Assembly (NCBI GenBank): GCA_963840545.1
Contig: CAWIZE010000010.1
Location: forward strand, 186,001-250,000
Length of the DNA: 64,000 nucleotides
Direction: 5' to 3'
DNA from: JAKAWQ01 sp963840545
GTDB taxonomy: Bacteria; Pseudomonadota; Alphaproteobacteria; Acetobacterales; Acetobacteraceae
Shown: positions 25,161 to 34,563 of the stretch, piece by piece
How positions within the stretch are numbered: the stretch's first letter is position 1
Layout: the number at the start of each line of letters is the position of its first letter
Position numbers and translations under genes: made by a program
Notes under the pieces: model-generated
Databases searched by the model: none
What the model was told of the DNA's origin: nothing
Seen by the model: the letters and a program-made list of their open reading frames with translations, nothing else

Positions 25161-27377
25161 TTGCGACTTGCCGCAGTGTCCCGGACGATCGGGGGCGGAC
25201 GGGAATTGTCGGGGGCAGAAATCCAGCCGGAGCACTTGCCTTGCGACCGGGGTCCTTGCGACCGAGGTCGGGGCACCGACATCAGATACGTCAATTCGCT
25301 CATTGCGATGCTGCGTTTTCATGGGATGCCGTCGGACCCGGCGCAGGTTCTGCACGCGCTCGGCAACGGGATTCCGTCATCCGGCGACATGGTCCGCCAT
25401 CTGCGGCGGGCCGGGCTCAAGGCCCGATCCGTCCGTTGCGACGTGCAGCGCATAGCGGCGGCTCCCTTGCCGGCAATCGCTTTTCGCGAGGACGGCTCCT
25501 CGGTTCTGCTGGCCAAGGCGACGCCCGAACGGGTTCTGATCGTCGATCCGGTGGCCGGACGCCCGACGATCCAGCCCGTGGCCGATTTCGTGGCGCGCTG
25601 GACCGGGGAGCTGATCCTGGCGACGAGGCGGGCGGATCTCGGAGACTCGTGGCGGCGCTTCAATCTCACGTGGTTCCTGGGCGCGATCCGCAAGTACCGC
25701 GGAATTCTGGGCGAGGTCCTTGCCGCTTCTCTCTTTCTGCAGATCTTCGCCCTGCTCTCGCCGCTCCTCTTCCAGGTCGTCATCGACAAGGTGCTGGTGC
25801 ATCGCGGGATGGCGACGCTGGACGTGCTGGTGGTGGGGCTGGTCTCCATCGCCGCGTTCGAGGCCGTGCTGGGCGCGCTCCGTACCTATGTTTTCGCTCA
25901 TACGACCAACCGTATCGATGTCGAGCTCGGGGCCCGTCTGTTCCGTCATTTGCTGGCGTTGCCGCTCTCCTACTTCCAGGCGCGCCGGGTCGGTGACTCC
26001 GTCGCGCGCGTCCGCGAGCTCGAGAACATCCGGAATTTCCTCACGAGCTCGGCGCTGACGCTCGTGCTCGACCTGCTGTTCACGGCCGTGTTCCTCGCGG
26101 TGATGGCGATCTATTCGGTCAGGCTCACCGCAATCGTGCTCGCCTCCCTGCCTCTCTATGCCGGGCTCAGCGTCGCCGTGACGCCGCTGTTCCGCCACCG
26201 CCTCGAGGAGAAATTCCGCCGCGGCGCGGAGAACCAGGCCTTCCTGGTCGAGGCCGTCGGCGGGGTGGAGATGCTCAAGGCGATGGCGGTCGAGCCGCAG
26301 ATGCAGAGGCGATGGGAGGAGCAGCTCGCCGCCTATGTCAACGCCTCGATGAAGGTGACGGCGCTCGGCAACGTCGCGAGCCAGGCCATCCAGCTCATCA
26401 GCAAGCTCGTCACGGCGGCGATCCTTTTCTTCGGCGCCAAGGCGGTCATCGACAATTCCCTGAGCGTGGGCGAGCTGGTTGCGTTCAACATGCTGGCGCA
26501 GCGGGTCAGCCAGCCGGTGCTGAGGCTGGCGCAGCTCTGGCAGGATTTCCACCAGGCGCGCCTTTCGGTCGAGCGGCTGGGCGACATCCTGAATGCGCCG
26601 CCGGAGGCGGGCGGCGCGGCGCGAACAACTCTTCCGGCGATCCGTGGGGCCGTGCGCTTCGAGCATGTGCGGTTCCGCCACCGGCCTGACGGGCCGCCGG
26701 TGCTCGAGGATATCTGCCTCGACGTGCGGCCCGGAGAGGTGATCGGTATCGTCGGTCCCTCCGGCTCCGGCAAGAGCACCCTGGCCAAGCTGCTGCAGCG
26801 CCTCTACGTCCCGGAGTCCGGGCGCGTGCTGGTGGATGGGGTGGACACGGCGCTCGTCGATCCGGCATGGCTTCGCCGGCAGATCGGCGTCGTCCTGCAG
26901 GAAAACGTGCTCCTGAACGCGAGCGTGCGGGAGAATATCGCGCTCGCGGATCCCGGCATGCCGACGGACGCGGTGGTCCGTGCTGCGCAGCTGGCGGGGG
27001 CCCATGATTTCATTCTCGAGCTGCCGGAGGCCTATGACACGCTGGTGGGCGAGCGTGGCGCGTCCCTATCCGGGGGGCAGCGCCAGCGGATCGCGATCGC
27101 GCGGGCGCTCGCCTCGAACCCGCGCATCCTGATCTTCGATGAGGCGACGAGCGCGCTCGATTACGAGAGCGAACGCATCGTGCAGGGAAATCTCCGCCGG
27201 ATCGTGCGCGGACGGACGGTATTCATCATCGCCCACCGCCTGACCGCGGTGCGCGACGCCAGCCGCATCGTCACCCTGGAGCGCGGGCGCATCGTCGAGC
27301 AGGGGAGCCATGACGAGCTGCTGGTCGCCGGCGGCCGCTATGCCGCGCTGCACGCGATGCAGGCCGGCTCGGCATGA
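25161..27377 (+). CDS. Type I secretion ABC transporter, HlyB-like, with C39-like domain
   Basis: 738 residues. The start is TTG at 25161, eight bases after AAAGGAAAA. The N-terminal ~130 residues form a C39-peptidase-like fold that lacks the catalytic Cys (RYVNSLIAMLRFHGMP), as in HlyB-type transporters of unprocessed RTX substrates. Six membrane segments follow (e.g. EVLAASLFLQIFALLSPLLF), then the ATPase with Walker A GPSGSGKST (~residue 531), signature LSGGQRQRIAIARAL, Walker B ILIFDEATSALD and H-loop IIAHRL. It would export the cassette's own repeat protein through an outer-membrane TolC-like channel encoded elsewhere. It overlaps the adaptor gene by 4 bp. Confidence 0.93.
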   Translation: MRLAAVSRTIGGGRELSGAEIQPEHLPCDRGPCDRGRGTDIRYVNSLIAMLRFHGMPSDPAQVLHALGNGIPSSGDMVRHLRRAGLKARSVRCDVQRIAAAPLPAIAFREDGSSVLLAKATPERVLIVDPVAGRPTIQPVADFVARWTGELILATRRADLGDSWRRFNLTWFLGAIRKYRGILGEVLAASLFLQIFALLSPLLFQVVIDKVLVHRGMATLDVLVVGLVSIAAFEAVLGALRTYVFAHTTNRIDVELGARLFRHLLALPLSYFQARRVGDSVARVRELENIRNFLTSSALTLVLDLLFTAVFLAVMAIYSVRLTAIVLASLPLYAGLSVAVTPLFRHRLEEKFRRGAENQAFLVEAVGGVEMLKAMAVEPQMQRRWEEQLAAYVNASMKVTALGNVASQAIQLISKLVTAAILFFGAKAVIDNSLSVGELVAFNMLAQRVSQPVLRLAQLWQDFHQARLSVERLGDILNAPPEAGGAARTTLPAIRGAVRFEHVRFRHRPDGPPVLEDICLDVRPGEVIGIVGPSGSGKSTLAKLLQRLYVPESGRVLVDGVDTALVDPAWLRRQIGVVLQENVLLNASVRENIALADPGMPTDAVVRAAQLAGAHDFILELPEAYDTLVGERGASLSGGQRQRIAIARALASNPRILIFDEATSALDYESERIVQGNLRRIVRGRTVFIIAHRLTAVRDASRIVTLERGRIVEQGSHDELLVAGGRYAALHAMQAGSA

Positions 27378-28819
27378 GCGAAGTCGCGCGCGTTCGGGGG
27401 CGCCCGATCCTGAGGCGCGATGAGCTCGAATTCCTCCCGGCGGCGCTCGAGATCCTGGAGACGCCGGCCTCTCCGGCGGGCCGCGCGATCGGGGCCACCA
27501 TCTGCCTTTTCCTCGTGGGTGCGCTCGCCTGGTCCGTTCTCGGCCGGGTGGACATCGTGGCGACGGCCGATGGCACGGTGATCCCGGCGGGCAAGTCCAA
27601 GGTCGTGCAGCCGCTCGACGCGGACGTGGTGGAGTTGATCCTGGTGCGGGACGGCGAGCACATCGCGATGGGGCAGGTGCTGGTCACGCTGGATGCCACC
27701 GAAGCCTTGGCCGAGCGGGACCGGATCGCGCGCGATCTCTGGCAGGCGCGCCTCGCCGTCGCCGGGCTGGAGACCTTGCGGGAGGGGCTGGGTGTCGGCG
27801 GCGGACCCGGATCCTTCATCCCGCCGCCGGGCGCCCCGGCAGAGGCGGTGGCGACGGAGCGGGCGCGGATCGCCGCCAGGCTCGCCGAGCAGCGGGGGAA
27901 GCTCGCCGAGCTCGCGCAGCAGATGGCGGCGAAGCGGGACGAGATGGCCGAGAACCAGGCGATGATCGGGAAGCTGGCTGCCTCCCTGCCGTTCCTGGGA
28001 CAGAAGCGGGCGATGTACAGGGCACTGCTGCGGGAGCGGCTCACCAATCGGCCCGATTGGCTCGATTCCGAACAGGAATATTCCGATCAGGCGCAGCAGA
28101 TCGTGGTGCAGCAGCAGCACGCCGTGACCCTGGCTTCGGACCTCGCCGCGCTCGAGGGCCAAGAGGAGGCGGCGACGGCGTCCTATGCGTATGGCGTGCT
28201 CAAGGATCTTGCCGAGGCCGAGCAGAAGGCGGCCGATCTCTCCCGGGAGTTTGCGGCGGCGGCGCACAAGGCCGCGCAGACGGTGCTGCGCGCGCCCATC
28301 GGCGGCAGCGTGCAGCAGCTTGCCCTCCACACGGTGGGCGGGGTGGTGACGCCGGCCGAAAAGCTGATGACGATCGTTCCGGACGGCGCTCCCGTACTGG
28401 TCGAGGCAATGGTCGACAACCGCGACATCGGCTTCGTTCATCCTGGCCAGGCGGTGGCGGTGAAAGTGGAGGCCTTCAATTTCACCCGCTACGGGCTGCT
28501 GCACGGTCATGTGGTGGACGTGAGCCGCGACAGCATCGCGGACGATGCCGTCCCGCCGCAGCCGCAGCCGCGGTTTGCGGCAGGCGCTGGCGCGGGCGAT
28601 GCCGAGGCGGGCCAGGGAAGCAGCCAGGGAACCGAAGCGTCGGTCTATCTCGTTCACATTGCACTCGATCGCACGACGATGATGGTGGACGGACGCGAGG
28701 CGGCAGTGACGCCCGGTATGGCGGTGACCGCCGAGATCAGGACCGGGCGCCGGCGGGTCATCAGCTATCTGCTCTCGCCGCTGCAGCGCTATATGCATGA
28801 CGGGTTGCAGGAGAGATGA
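27374..28819 (+). CDS. Type I secretion membrane fusion protein, HlyD family
   Basis: 481 residues. A short cytoplasmic N-terminus, one membrane helix at about 36-58 (AIGATICLFLVGALAWSVLG), a lipoyl-like half (VIPAGKSKVVQPLDADVV), a long periplasmic coiled coil (about 110-270) and the second barrel half (VLRAPIGGSVQQLALHTVGG) give the standard HlyD order. It bridges the ABC transporter to an outer-membrane channel. A Gly/Ala/Gln-rich insertion near residues 395-420 (PQPQPRFAAGAGAGDAEAG) is unusual. It overlaps hlyB by 4 bp and ends in TGATG with the next short ORF. Confidence 0.93.
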   Translation: MSEVARVRGRPILRRDELEFLPAALEILETPASPAGRAIGATICLFLVGALAWSVLGRVDIVATADGTVIPAGKSKVVQPLDADVVELILVRDGEHIAMGQVLVTLDATEALAERDRIARDLWQARLAVAGLETLREGLGVGGGPGSFIPPPGAPAEAVATERARIAARLAEQRGKLAELAQQMAAKRDEMAENQAMIGKLAASLPFLGQKRAMYRALLRERLTNRPDWLDSEQEYSDQAQQIVVQQQHAVTLASDLAALEGQEEAATASYAYGVLKDLAEAEQKAADLSREFAAAAHKAAQTVLRAPIGGSVQQLALHTVGGVVTPAEKLMTIVPDGAPVLVEAMVDNRDIGFVHPGQAVAVKVEAFNFTRYGLLHGHVVDVSRDSIADDAVPPQPQPRFAAGAGAGDAEAGQGSSQGTEASVYLVHIALDRTTMMVDGREAAVTPGMAVTAEIRTGRRRVISYLLSPLQRYMHDGLQER

Positions 28820-28950
28820 TGGCAATCGTCAACCGTTCCAATATCGTCGGTGCGGATAAGGTCATGTCGCGCTCCTGTCCGCGCATGTCGGGGAAACGCG
28901 TGATTTCGGGCATCACAAGTGCGCGTAGCGCTGGCGAGGTTTTTGCATGA
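28819..28950 (+). CDS. 43-codon ORF linking the HlyD-like gene to the next gene
   Basis: The ATG at 28819 shares one base with the hlyD stop (TGATG), and its stop TGA overlaps the ATG of the next gene at 28947 (ATGA), in frame over exactly 132 bp. The predicted peptide begins MAIVNRSNIVGADKVMSR and is basic. It has no signal peptide or known motif. Overlap at both ends suggests a translated coupling ORF or a small protein, but a chance open frame of this length is possible. Confidence 0.5.
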   Translation: MAIVNRSNIVGADKVMSRSCPRMSGKRVISGITSARSAGEVFA

Positions 28951-29807
28951 AATCGAAGGCCACCATTACGTTTATCTGCGCCTTGATAATAAGCTTGGCT
29001 GGGCCGTGCCCGGGCGTGCAGGCGAGCAACCCGGCGACCAACGGCGGCTCCAACGATGGGGTCCAGAGTACGACAGCTTGGTCGACAGAACTGGTTGGAG
29101 GACTTTGGGGTTGGCATCTGGCAAAGTACAAGGGCTTCGAGAACGCCTACAGGATCGACGGCCAGACGCTTCTCTTGCTCGGTGCCGATATAAAAGAAAC
29201 CGACAACGTATTGTGGAACCCATTGACTGGAATGAGGCTACATCTTGATCATGATGAGGAACTTAGATTTCTGTCCCGGCATAAGAACGACCGACTAACG
29301 TCCTATATATACATTTCTCCGATACATCTGCAGGGAGGACGGACGCTACAGGCCATGCCGTCTCCAGGACAAAATTTGTTCTGCCACAGCTTATCCTTCA
29401 GGTACTACGATGTTTTCGATAAACATCATGGCGTGCTCGGGGCCTTCTACATAGTTAGGAAGCTGGACCGTGCTAGGACGATAAAATACTTCGTTTGCCC
29501 GGAGGCTGAACAATGGCAGGAGCATTTTATGAAGATAGAGTTTATAATGGACATGGATTGCTTCGTCACTTTGGGGGATGGTACCTTGCTATTTTTGAAC
29601 ATATCCGATTCGGACGGTTTGACCATCATTCGACTGGACCAAAATCTCAAACAGCATACCACGCTTGGTGGCCGCGTGTTCGTCGCGGATGCGGCAACGA
29701 TCAACCACAAGCTGCACCCCGAGGAAAATGATTTCGATATGTACAAAGAATTCATGAGCATATTCCTGAAGAATGAAACTGCCGGCGGGGCAACGATAGC
29801 ACCGTGA
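28947..29807 (+). CDS. Secreted/periplasmic protein of unknown function
   Basis: 286 residues from the ATG at 28947. A clear Sec signal peptide (basic MKSK, hydrophobic ITFICALIISLAG, cleavage after about residue 26, GVQA-SN) is followed by a beta-rich region with many aromatics (ELVGGLWGWHLAKYKGFENA, CHSLSFRYYDVFDKHHG). The base composition is clearly more AT-rich than in neighbouring genes, suggesting a foreign origin. No family is recognised. Between a type I exporter and its likely substrate, it could be an accessory or immunity-like protein, which is inference only. Confidence 0.7.
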   Translation: MKSKATITFICALIISLAGPCPGVQASNPATNGGSNDGVQSTTAWSTELVGGLWGWHLAKYKGFENAYRIDGQTLLLLGADIKETDNVLWNPLTGMRLHLDHDEELRFLSRHKNDRLTSYIYISPIHLQGGRTLQAMPSPGQNLFCHSLSFRYYDVFDKHHGVLGAFYIVRKLDRARTIKYFVCPEAEQWQEHFMKIEFIMDMDCFVTLGDGTLLFLNISDSDGLTIIRLDQNLKQHTTLGGRVFVADAATINHKLHPEENDFDMYKEFMSIFLKNETAGGATIAP

Positions 29808-29838
29808 AGCACCACGGATTTGTAACAGGGGGTCCACG

Positions 29839-32800
29839 ATGTCAGGCACGACGAACAGCATAACGCCATCTCAAGTTCTCGACGCGTTGCAGCTTCAGGG
29901 CGCGAATGCCGTGGTGGCGGACGAGATCCTCTCGGGAAGCCAGCTAGTCGGCATTAATCTCGCTGCGCTCGGAATGTTGTTGAAGAACGAGGTCGGAGGA
30001 AAAGTTGCACAGTCTTATTCGGTCTCACCCCCCGGCTCTAACGGTGCTCAAGCCGACAGCGGATGGACGATTGGTGTAACGCAACTCGATTTTAATACAA
30101 ATAGCGGAGCTGCGCAGGCTCTGTTAGAAAATGCACTGGAAAAATCGAACGTATACGACACCCTGGTCGCTCAGCAGATAGCGCAGGCATTCACGAACGC
30201 AGGAACCTCGTCAACGGTTAGCTTGCCTACAGGCGTGACGCTGCCGGACGTCGAGGCTGCACTGGCCACTCCGGCAGCCGTTGCTGCTATCAATCAGAAC
30301 GCCGATCAGAGTACCGCGGTAGTAATCGATAATGTCAATTCCGTCGTGGGCCAGATCACCAATTCAGCAGTTCGACAAGCGCTGACGCCGGGAAGTCCAG
30401 CTTTCAATCCTACTGCGTATCTAGCTCTGGTGGACTATGCGAATCAGTATGGCCCCATTACAGTACCCGGTCCAATGTTCCAGCTGTTGAGCACCGGAAC
30501 AACGAGCTTCCCGGATGGTGTCCAGAATTATAGCGTAAGTGGAGGAATTGGCTCGCTGGCCTACGACATCCAGGCGGCGGAGTTTGCCACGGAATATGCG
30601 ATGCCGACCGGGGAGGTCGTCAACCCGGCTGCTTTTTACGACCTTGCGCAAAGGCAGGAGACTCAAGATATCGTAGGCGCAGCTTTCGATATTGCCAATG
30701 GCTTGCCGCTTAACCAGGACTCTGGCACCTCGCAATATGGTAGCAACGATACCATAGGGATCGAGGTAGCCGGTTCAGGTAATTCAGGAGAATATGTCGC
30801 GGGCTATGTTCAGAAGGCAACGGCTCAGTCCGTTGCGCAGACGGGAGGAATTCAGGTCGATACCTTAGGAGAATTTTCAACGACCACTTCAGATTATAAT
30901 ACGTCGGGTTCACTGGCATCCATGATCTTCCAGACCGGTTCGCAAGTTTCCGGGGTACAGAATACCGCCGAAATAGATTCTGGCGCAGGAAACGATGGTT
31001 TGACAACGGTAGACGTCACTCAAGAAGCGGGCGAGGCGTTTGACTTCACGGTTGTGGGCTCACCAACCGTAGACTACGCCATGGACGGCTCAGTGGCGGC
31101 CGGAAGTGGGGCGGATGTGATCGTCGTCGGGGGTTACAATGCCACATTGACCGCGGGGACCGGGACGGACCTGCTGCTCCAACTGGGTAGTGATGGCGCG
31201 GTAACCGGCGGCGCCGGATCTGACCAGATCCTGCTCGACGGGGAGAACGACACAGCCAACGCCACAGGCGCCACGGTGACTCTCGGCGCCGGCATCAGCG
31301 GCACCCTGAATGGTGCGGACAACACGGTCAACGTCGGTACCGATGACAGCCTCGCCGGCTATGGCGGGGGCAATTCGGTCCAGCTGGCGTCCGGCGATAG
31401 CTTCGTGGTGGGGACTACCGATGGTGCTTTTGATAACATAACCGGTGCGGGCGACACGGTGACGCTGGACGGCAACGTCGAGGTCAATCTCTCCGGCGGC
31501 AGCAATAGCGTGATTCTCGGCACCGGCGACAACCTGGGCGCCTATGGCGGCAGCAATCTGATCGATTCGAATGCGGGTGACCTTGTCGTCGTAGGCAGCA
31601 CCGGCAGCGACCTGGATACGGTGAACGCCGCTGGCGACGTGTCTGGCGGCACCACGGCGAATGGCCAGAATACAGGCATATATTTGGATAACGGTGCCCA
31701 GGCCAACGTCACGGGTGGCGATGATACCGTGGACCTAGGCAGCAGCAGCTATCTCGACCTGCTCGGCGGTTCCGGCTACGCGGTGAACGCGTCGGCCGAC
31801 ACGATCGCGACCTTGGCCAGCACCAGCCTCAACCTTGCCGGTGGCACCGACACCGTCGATCTCGGCAGCAGCGGCTATCTCGGCCTGCTCGGCGGCTCGG
31901 GCTACACGGTGAACGGCTCGAGTGAGACGATCGCAACCTGGGCCGGCACCAGCTTCAACCTCTTTGGTGACGGTAACACCGCCGAGCTCGGCACTGGCGA
32001 CAGCCTGGGCGCCTATGGCGGCGGCGATACGATCGATTCGGGCGCCGACGATCTGGTCGTGGTCGGCGGCACGGAGGGTTCCTTCGACACGGTGGACGCA
32101 AACGGGGATGCGCAGGGCGGCGCGACCGCAAATGGGCAGCCGACCGGCATCGGCCTGGACAGCAATGCGCAAGCCAACGTCAATGGCAGCAGCGATGGGG
32201 TCACTCTTGGCGTTGGCGATAGCCTGGGCGTTTATGGCGGCGGCAACACCATCGACTCAACGGCCGACGATCTCGTCGTTGTAGGCGATACCAGCGGTAG
32301 TTTCGACACCGTAAGCGCGTCGGGCGATGCGCAGGGCGGCGCGACCGCAAATGGGCACCCGACCGGCATCGGCCTGGACAGCAATGCGCAAGCCAACGTC
32401 AATGGCAGCAGCGATGGGGTCACTCTTGGCGTTGGCGATAGCCTGGGCGTTTATGGCGGCGGCAACACCATCGACTCAACGGCCGACGATCTCGTCGTTG
32501 TAGGCGATACCAGCGGTAGTTTCGACACCGTAAGCGCGTCGGGCGATGCGCTGGGCGGCGCGACCGCAAATGGGCAGCCGACTGGCATCTTCTTGGACAG
32601 CAATGCGCAAGCCAACGTCAATGGCAGCAGCGATGGGGTCACTCTTGGCGTTGGCGATAGCCTGGGCGTTTATGGCGGCGGCAACACCATCGACTCAGGA
32701 GCCGACGATCTCGTCGTTGTAGGCAATACCAACGGCGCGTCGGATCTGGTGAATGCCACGGGAGACGTCGTGGGCGGCGCCACCGCGAACGGCCAGGCCA

Positions 32801-34543
32801 CCGGCATATATGTCGACGCCGGCGCCCAGACGAATGTCACCGGCAGCGACGATACAATCAATCTCGGGACCAGCAGCTATCTCGGCTTGCTCGGCGGCTC
32901 GGGCTATCTTGTGGGCGCATCGTCTGCCACCATCGAGACCACAGCCAACACCAGCTTCAACCTCGCCGGAGGGAATGACAGCGTTGGTCTCGGCGGTGGC
33001 GGCGATTATCTCGGCTTGCTGGGCGGTGGGGGCTACGGGGTTACCGCCGTGGGCGACGCCATCGCGACGACGGCCAACACGAACTTCAACCTCGACGGAG
33101 GAAACGACACCGTCGATCTCGCCGGCGGCAGCTATCTCGGCTTGCTCGGCGGCTCGGGCTACCTGGTGAACGCATCGTCTGCCACCATCGAGACGACAGC
33201 CAACACCGGCTTCAACCTCGCCGGCTTCAGCGATACGGTGGGGCTCGCAGGGGGAAGCCATGTGGACCTCCTCGGCGGTACGGGCAACGTAATCACCGCT
33301 GTGGACGACAGCATTGACCTCGGGGCCGGCACCAATGCCACGATCAATGGGGGAGGAAATACGGTCGGGCTGGACGGCAACGGCATTGGGGTGACGACGT
33401 CCGGCGGTACTGTAAATGTGTTCTACGGTGAAAGCGGCGAAACGATTTATGCCAGCAACGAGACGATCCGTCTCGCAGACAATGTGAGCGTGAACGTCGT
33501 CGGTATCAACGACAAGGTCGACGGCAGCAGCCATGACACGGTCCATGCCAACGGCGAGTACGACCCGGTGAGCGCCGATGATAGCGTCATCGTCTTCAGT
33601 GGTCCTAATGCCGGCGATATCCTCTCCGGTTCGGGCAACACCGGCTCCGATTGGGGTGGATACGATGGCCCGTTCGGCGGCAACAGCGGGCTCGGCGTGA
33701 GCTATTTCTCCTTCGGCACCAGCGGTGCCGCGGCCGGCATGGTTAGAAGGATGAACACCGTCGCCCAGTACCGATCTCAGCCACGGCGACCCCGGCGGCG
33801 CGGACGCGGCAGACGCGGCATGGAGCCGGTCCGAGCAGGCAATCGCGGCAGCCACGAACCCAATCGTGTCACCGCCCTCGCCCTTCAACGGCATCAAATG
33901 GACGGGGCCGGTCATCACCTGGGGCTTTGCTGCCGGGCCGGGCACGCAAGGAGCGCCCTTCAGCGGCTCCATCCAGGCGCAGTACCAGTCCGTCATAGAA
34001 CAGGCCATCCAGACCTGGGCCGCCGCCACGGGACTCACGTTCGAAGAGGTCCCGGACTCGGCAGCGTCGGATATCAGCGTCGGCTGGGGCAGCTTCGACA
34101 CCGCCGAGAGCGGCACGGTCGGCTATACGAGCTCGGGCGGTAGTACGGAGGGACAGATCTCGTCGGTCATCGTCCGGCTCGAGAATCCTTCCGAGGATCC
34201 GCTGGTTGCGGGGGCGGACGGAGCGCTCACCTATTCGGGAACGCAAACCGAGCTCTACCAGATCGCGCTGCACGAGCTCGGTCATGCCCTGGGGCTTGGC
34301 GAGAGTTCCGATCCGAGCTCGGTCATGTTCCCGGAGCTCGGGCCGGCGAACACGACGCTCGACGCCACTGACGTCACAAATATCGAATCCCTGTACGGCG
34401 ATGTTTCGCCCGAGGCCGCGGCAACGAACGCCTCGCTGATCCAGGCGATGGCCGCGTTCGGCGCGACGCCGCCATCCTCGCCGGGCATGCTCCCGGTGCC
34501 GCCGCCGACACCGGATGCCACCCTCGTGCCCGCCTATCACTGA
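29839..34543 (+). CDS. Giant repeat protein with C-terminal matrixin-like metalloprotease domain, interrupted by a +1 frameshift
   Basis: The frame from the ATG at 29839 encodes ~1310 residues. There is no N-terminal signal, a mainly unique region to ~400, then Gly/Asn/Asp-rich repeats (GGNDTVDLAGGSYLGLLGG type) to ~1260, including near-identical 73-residue units. At 33771-33772 one extra C (TAC-C-GAT) throws the frame off. Removing it continues as DLSHGDPGGADAADAAWSRS into a ~200-residue domain with HELGHALGLGES and a Met-turn SVMFPE, giving ~1567 residues. The third zinc ligand, normally His, is Glu. Lack of a Sec signal, repeats and the adjacent HlyB/HlyD genes mark it as the type I substrate. 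It may be a surface adhesin-protease. Confidence 0.8.
31985..32860 (+). repeat. Four 219-bp repeats inside the giant repeat protein
   Basis: Units of 219 bp (73 codons) begin near 31985, 32204, 32423 and 32642. The second and third differ at only a few bases, and the outer two are more diverged. Each unit reads GDSLGVYGGGNTIDSxADDL, then VVVGxTxGSFD and ends in NAQANVNGSSDGVTLGV. Near-identity of the central pair means recent expansion or gene conversion. Confidence 0.9.
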
Positions 34544-34563
34544 AGCGCGGGGAGAGGCGGTCG

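Noticed and set aside
24457..25303. Long minus-strand open frames with a repeated proline/arginine/serine motif
   Set aside because: The frames exist only because the 16-bp tandem repeat at 24647-24790 lacks stops. There is no ribosome site, no recognisable domain, and the frame crosses the trpG remnant and the start of the secretion operon.
33760..33780. Programmed frameshifting in the repeat-protease gene or trpE
   Set aside because: The sites (TAC-C-GAT, TAC-C-GAG) are not slippery heptamers, and no stop codon or stimulatory element lies at the junction. A one-base insertion is simpler.
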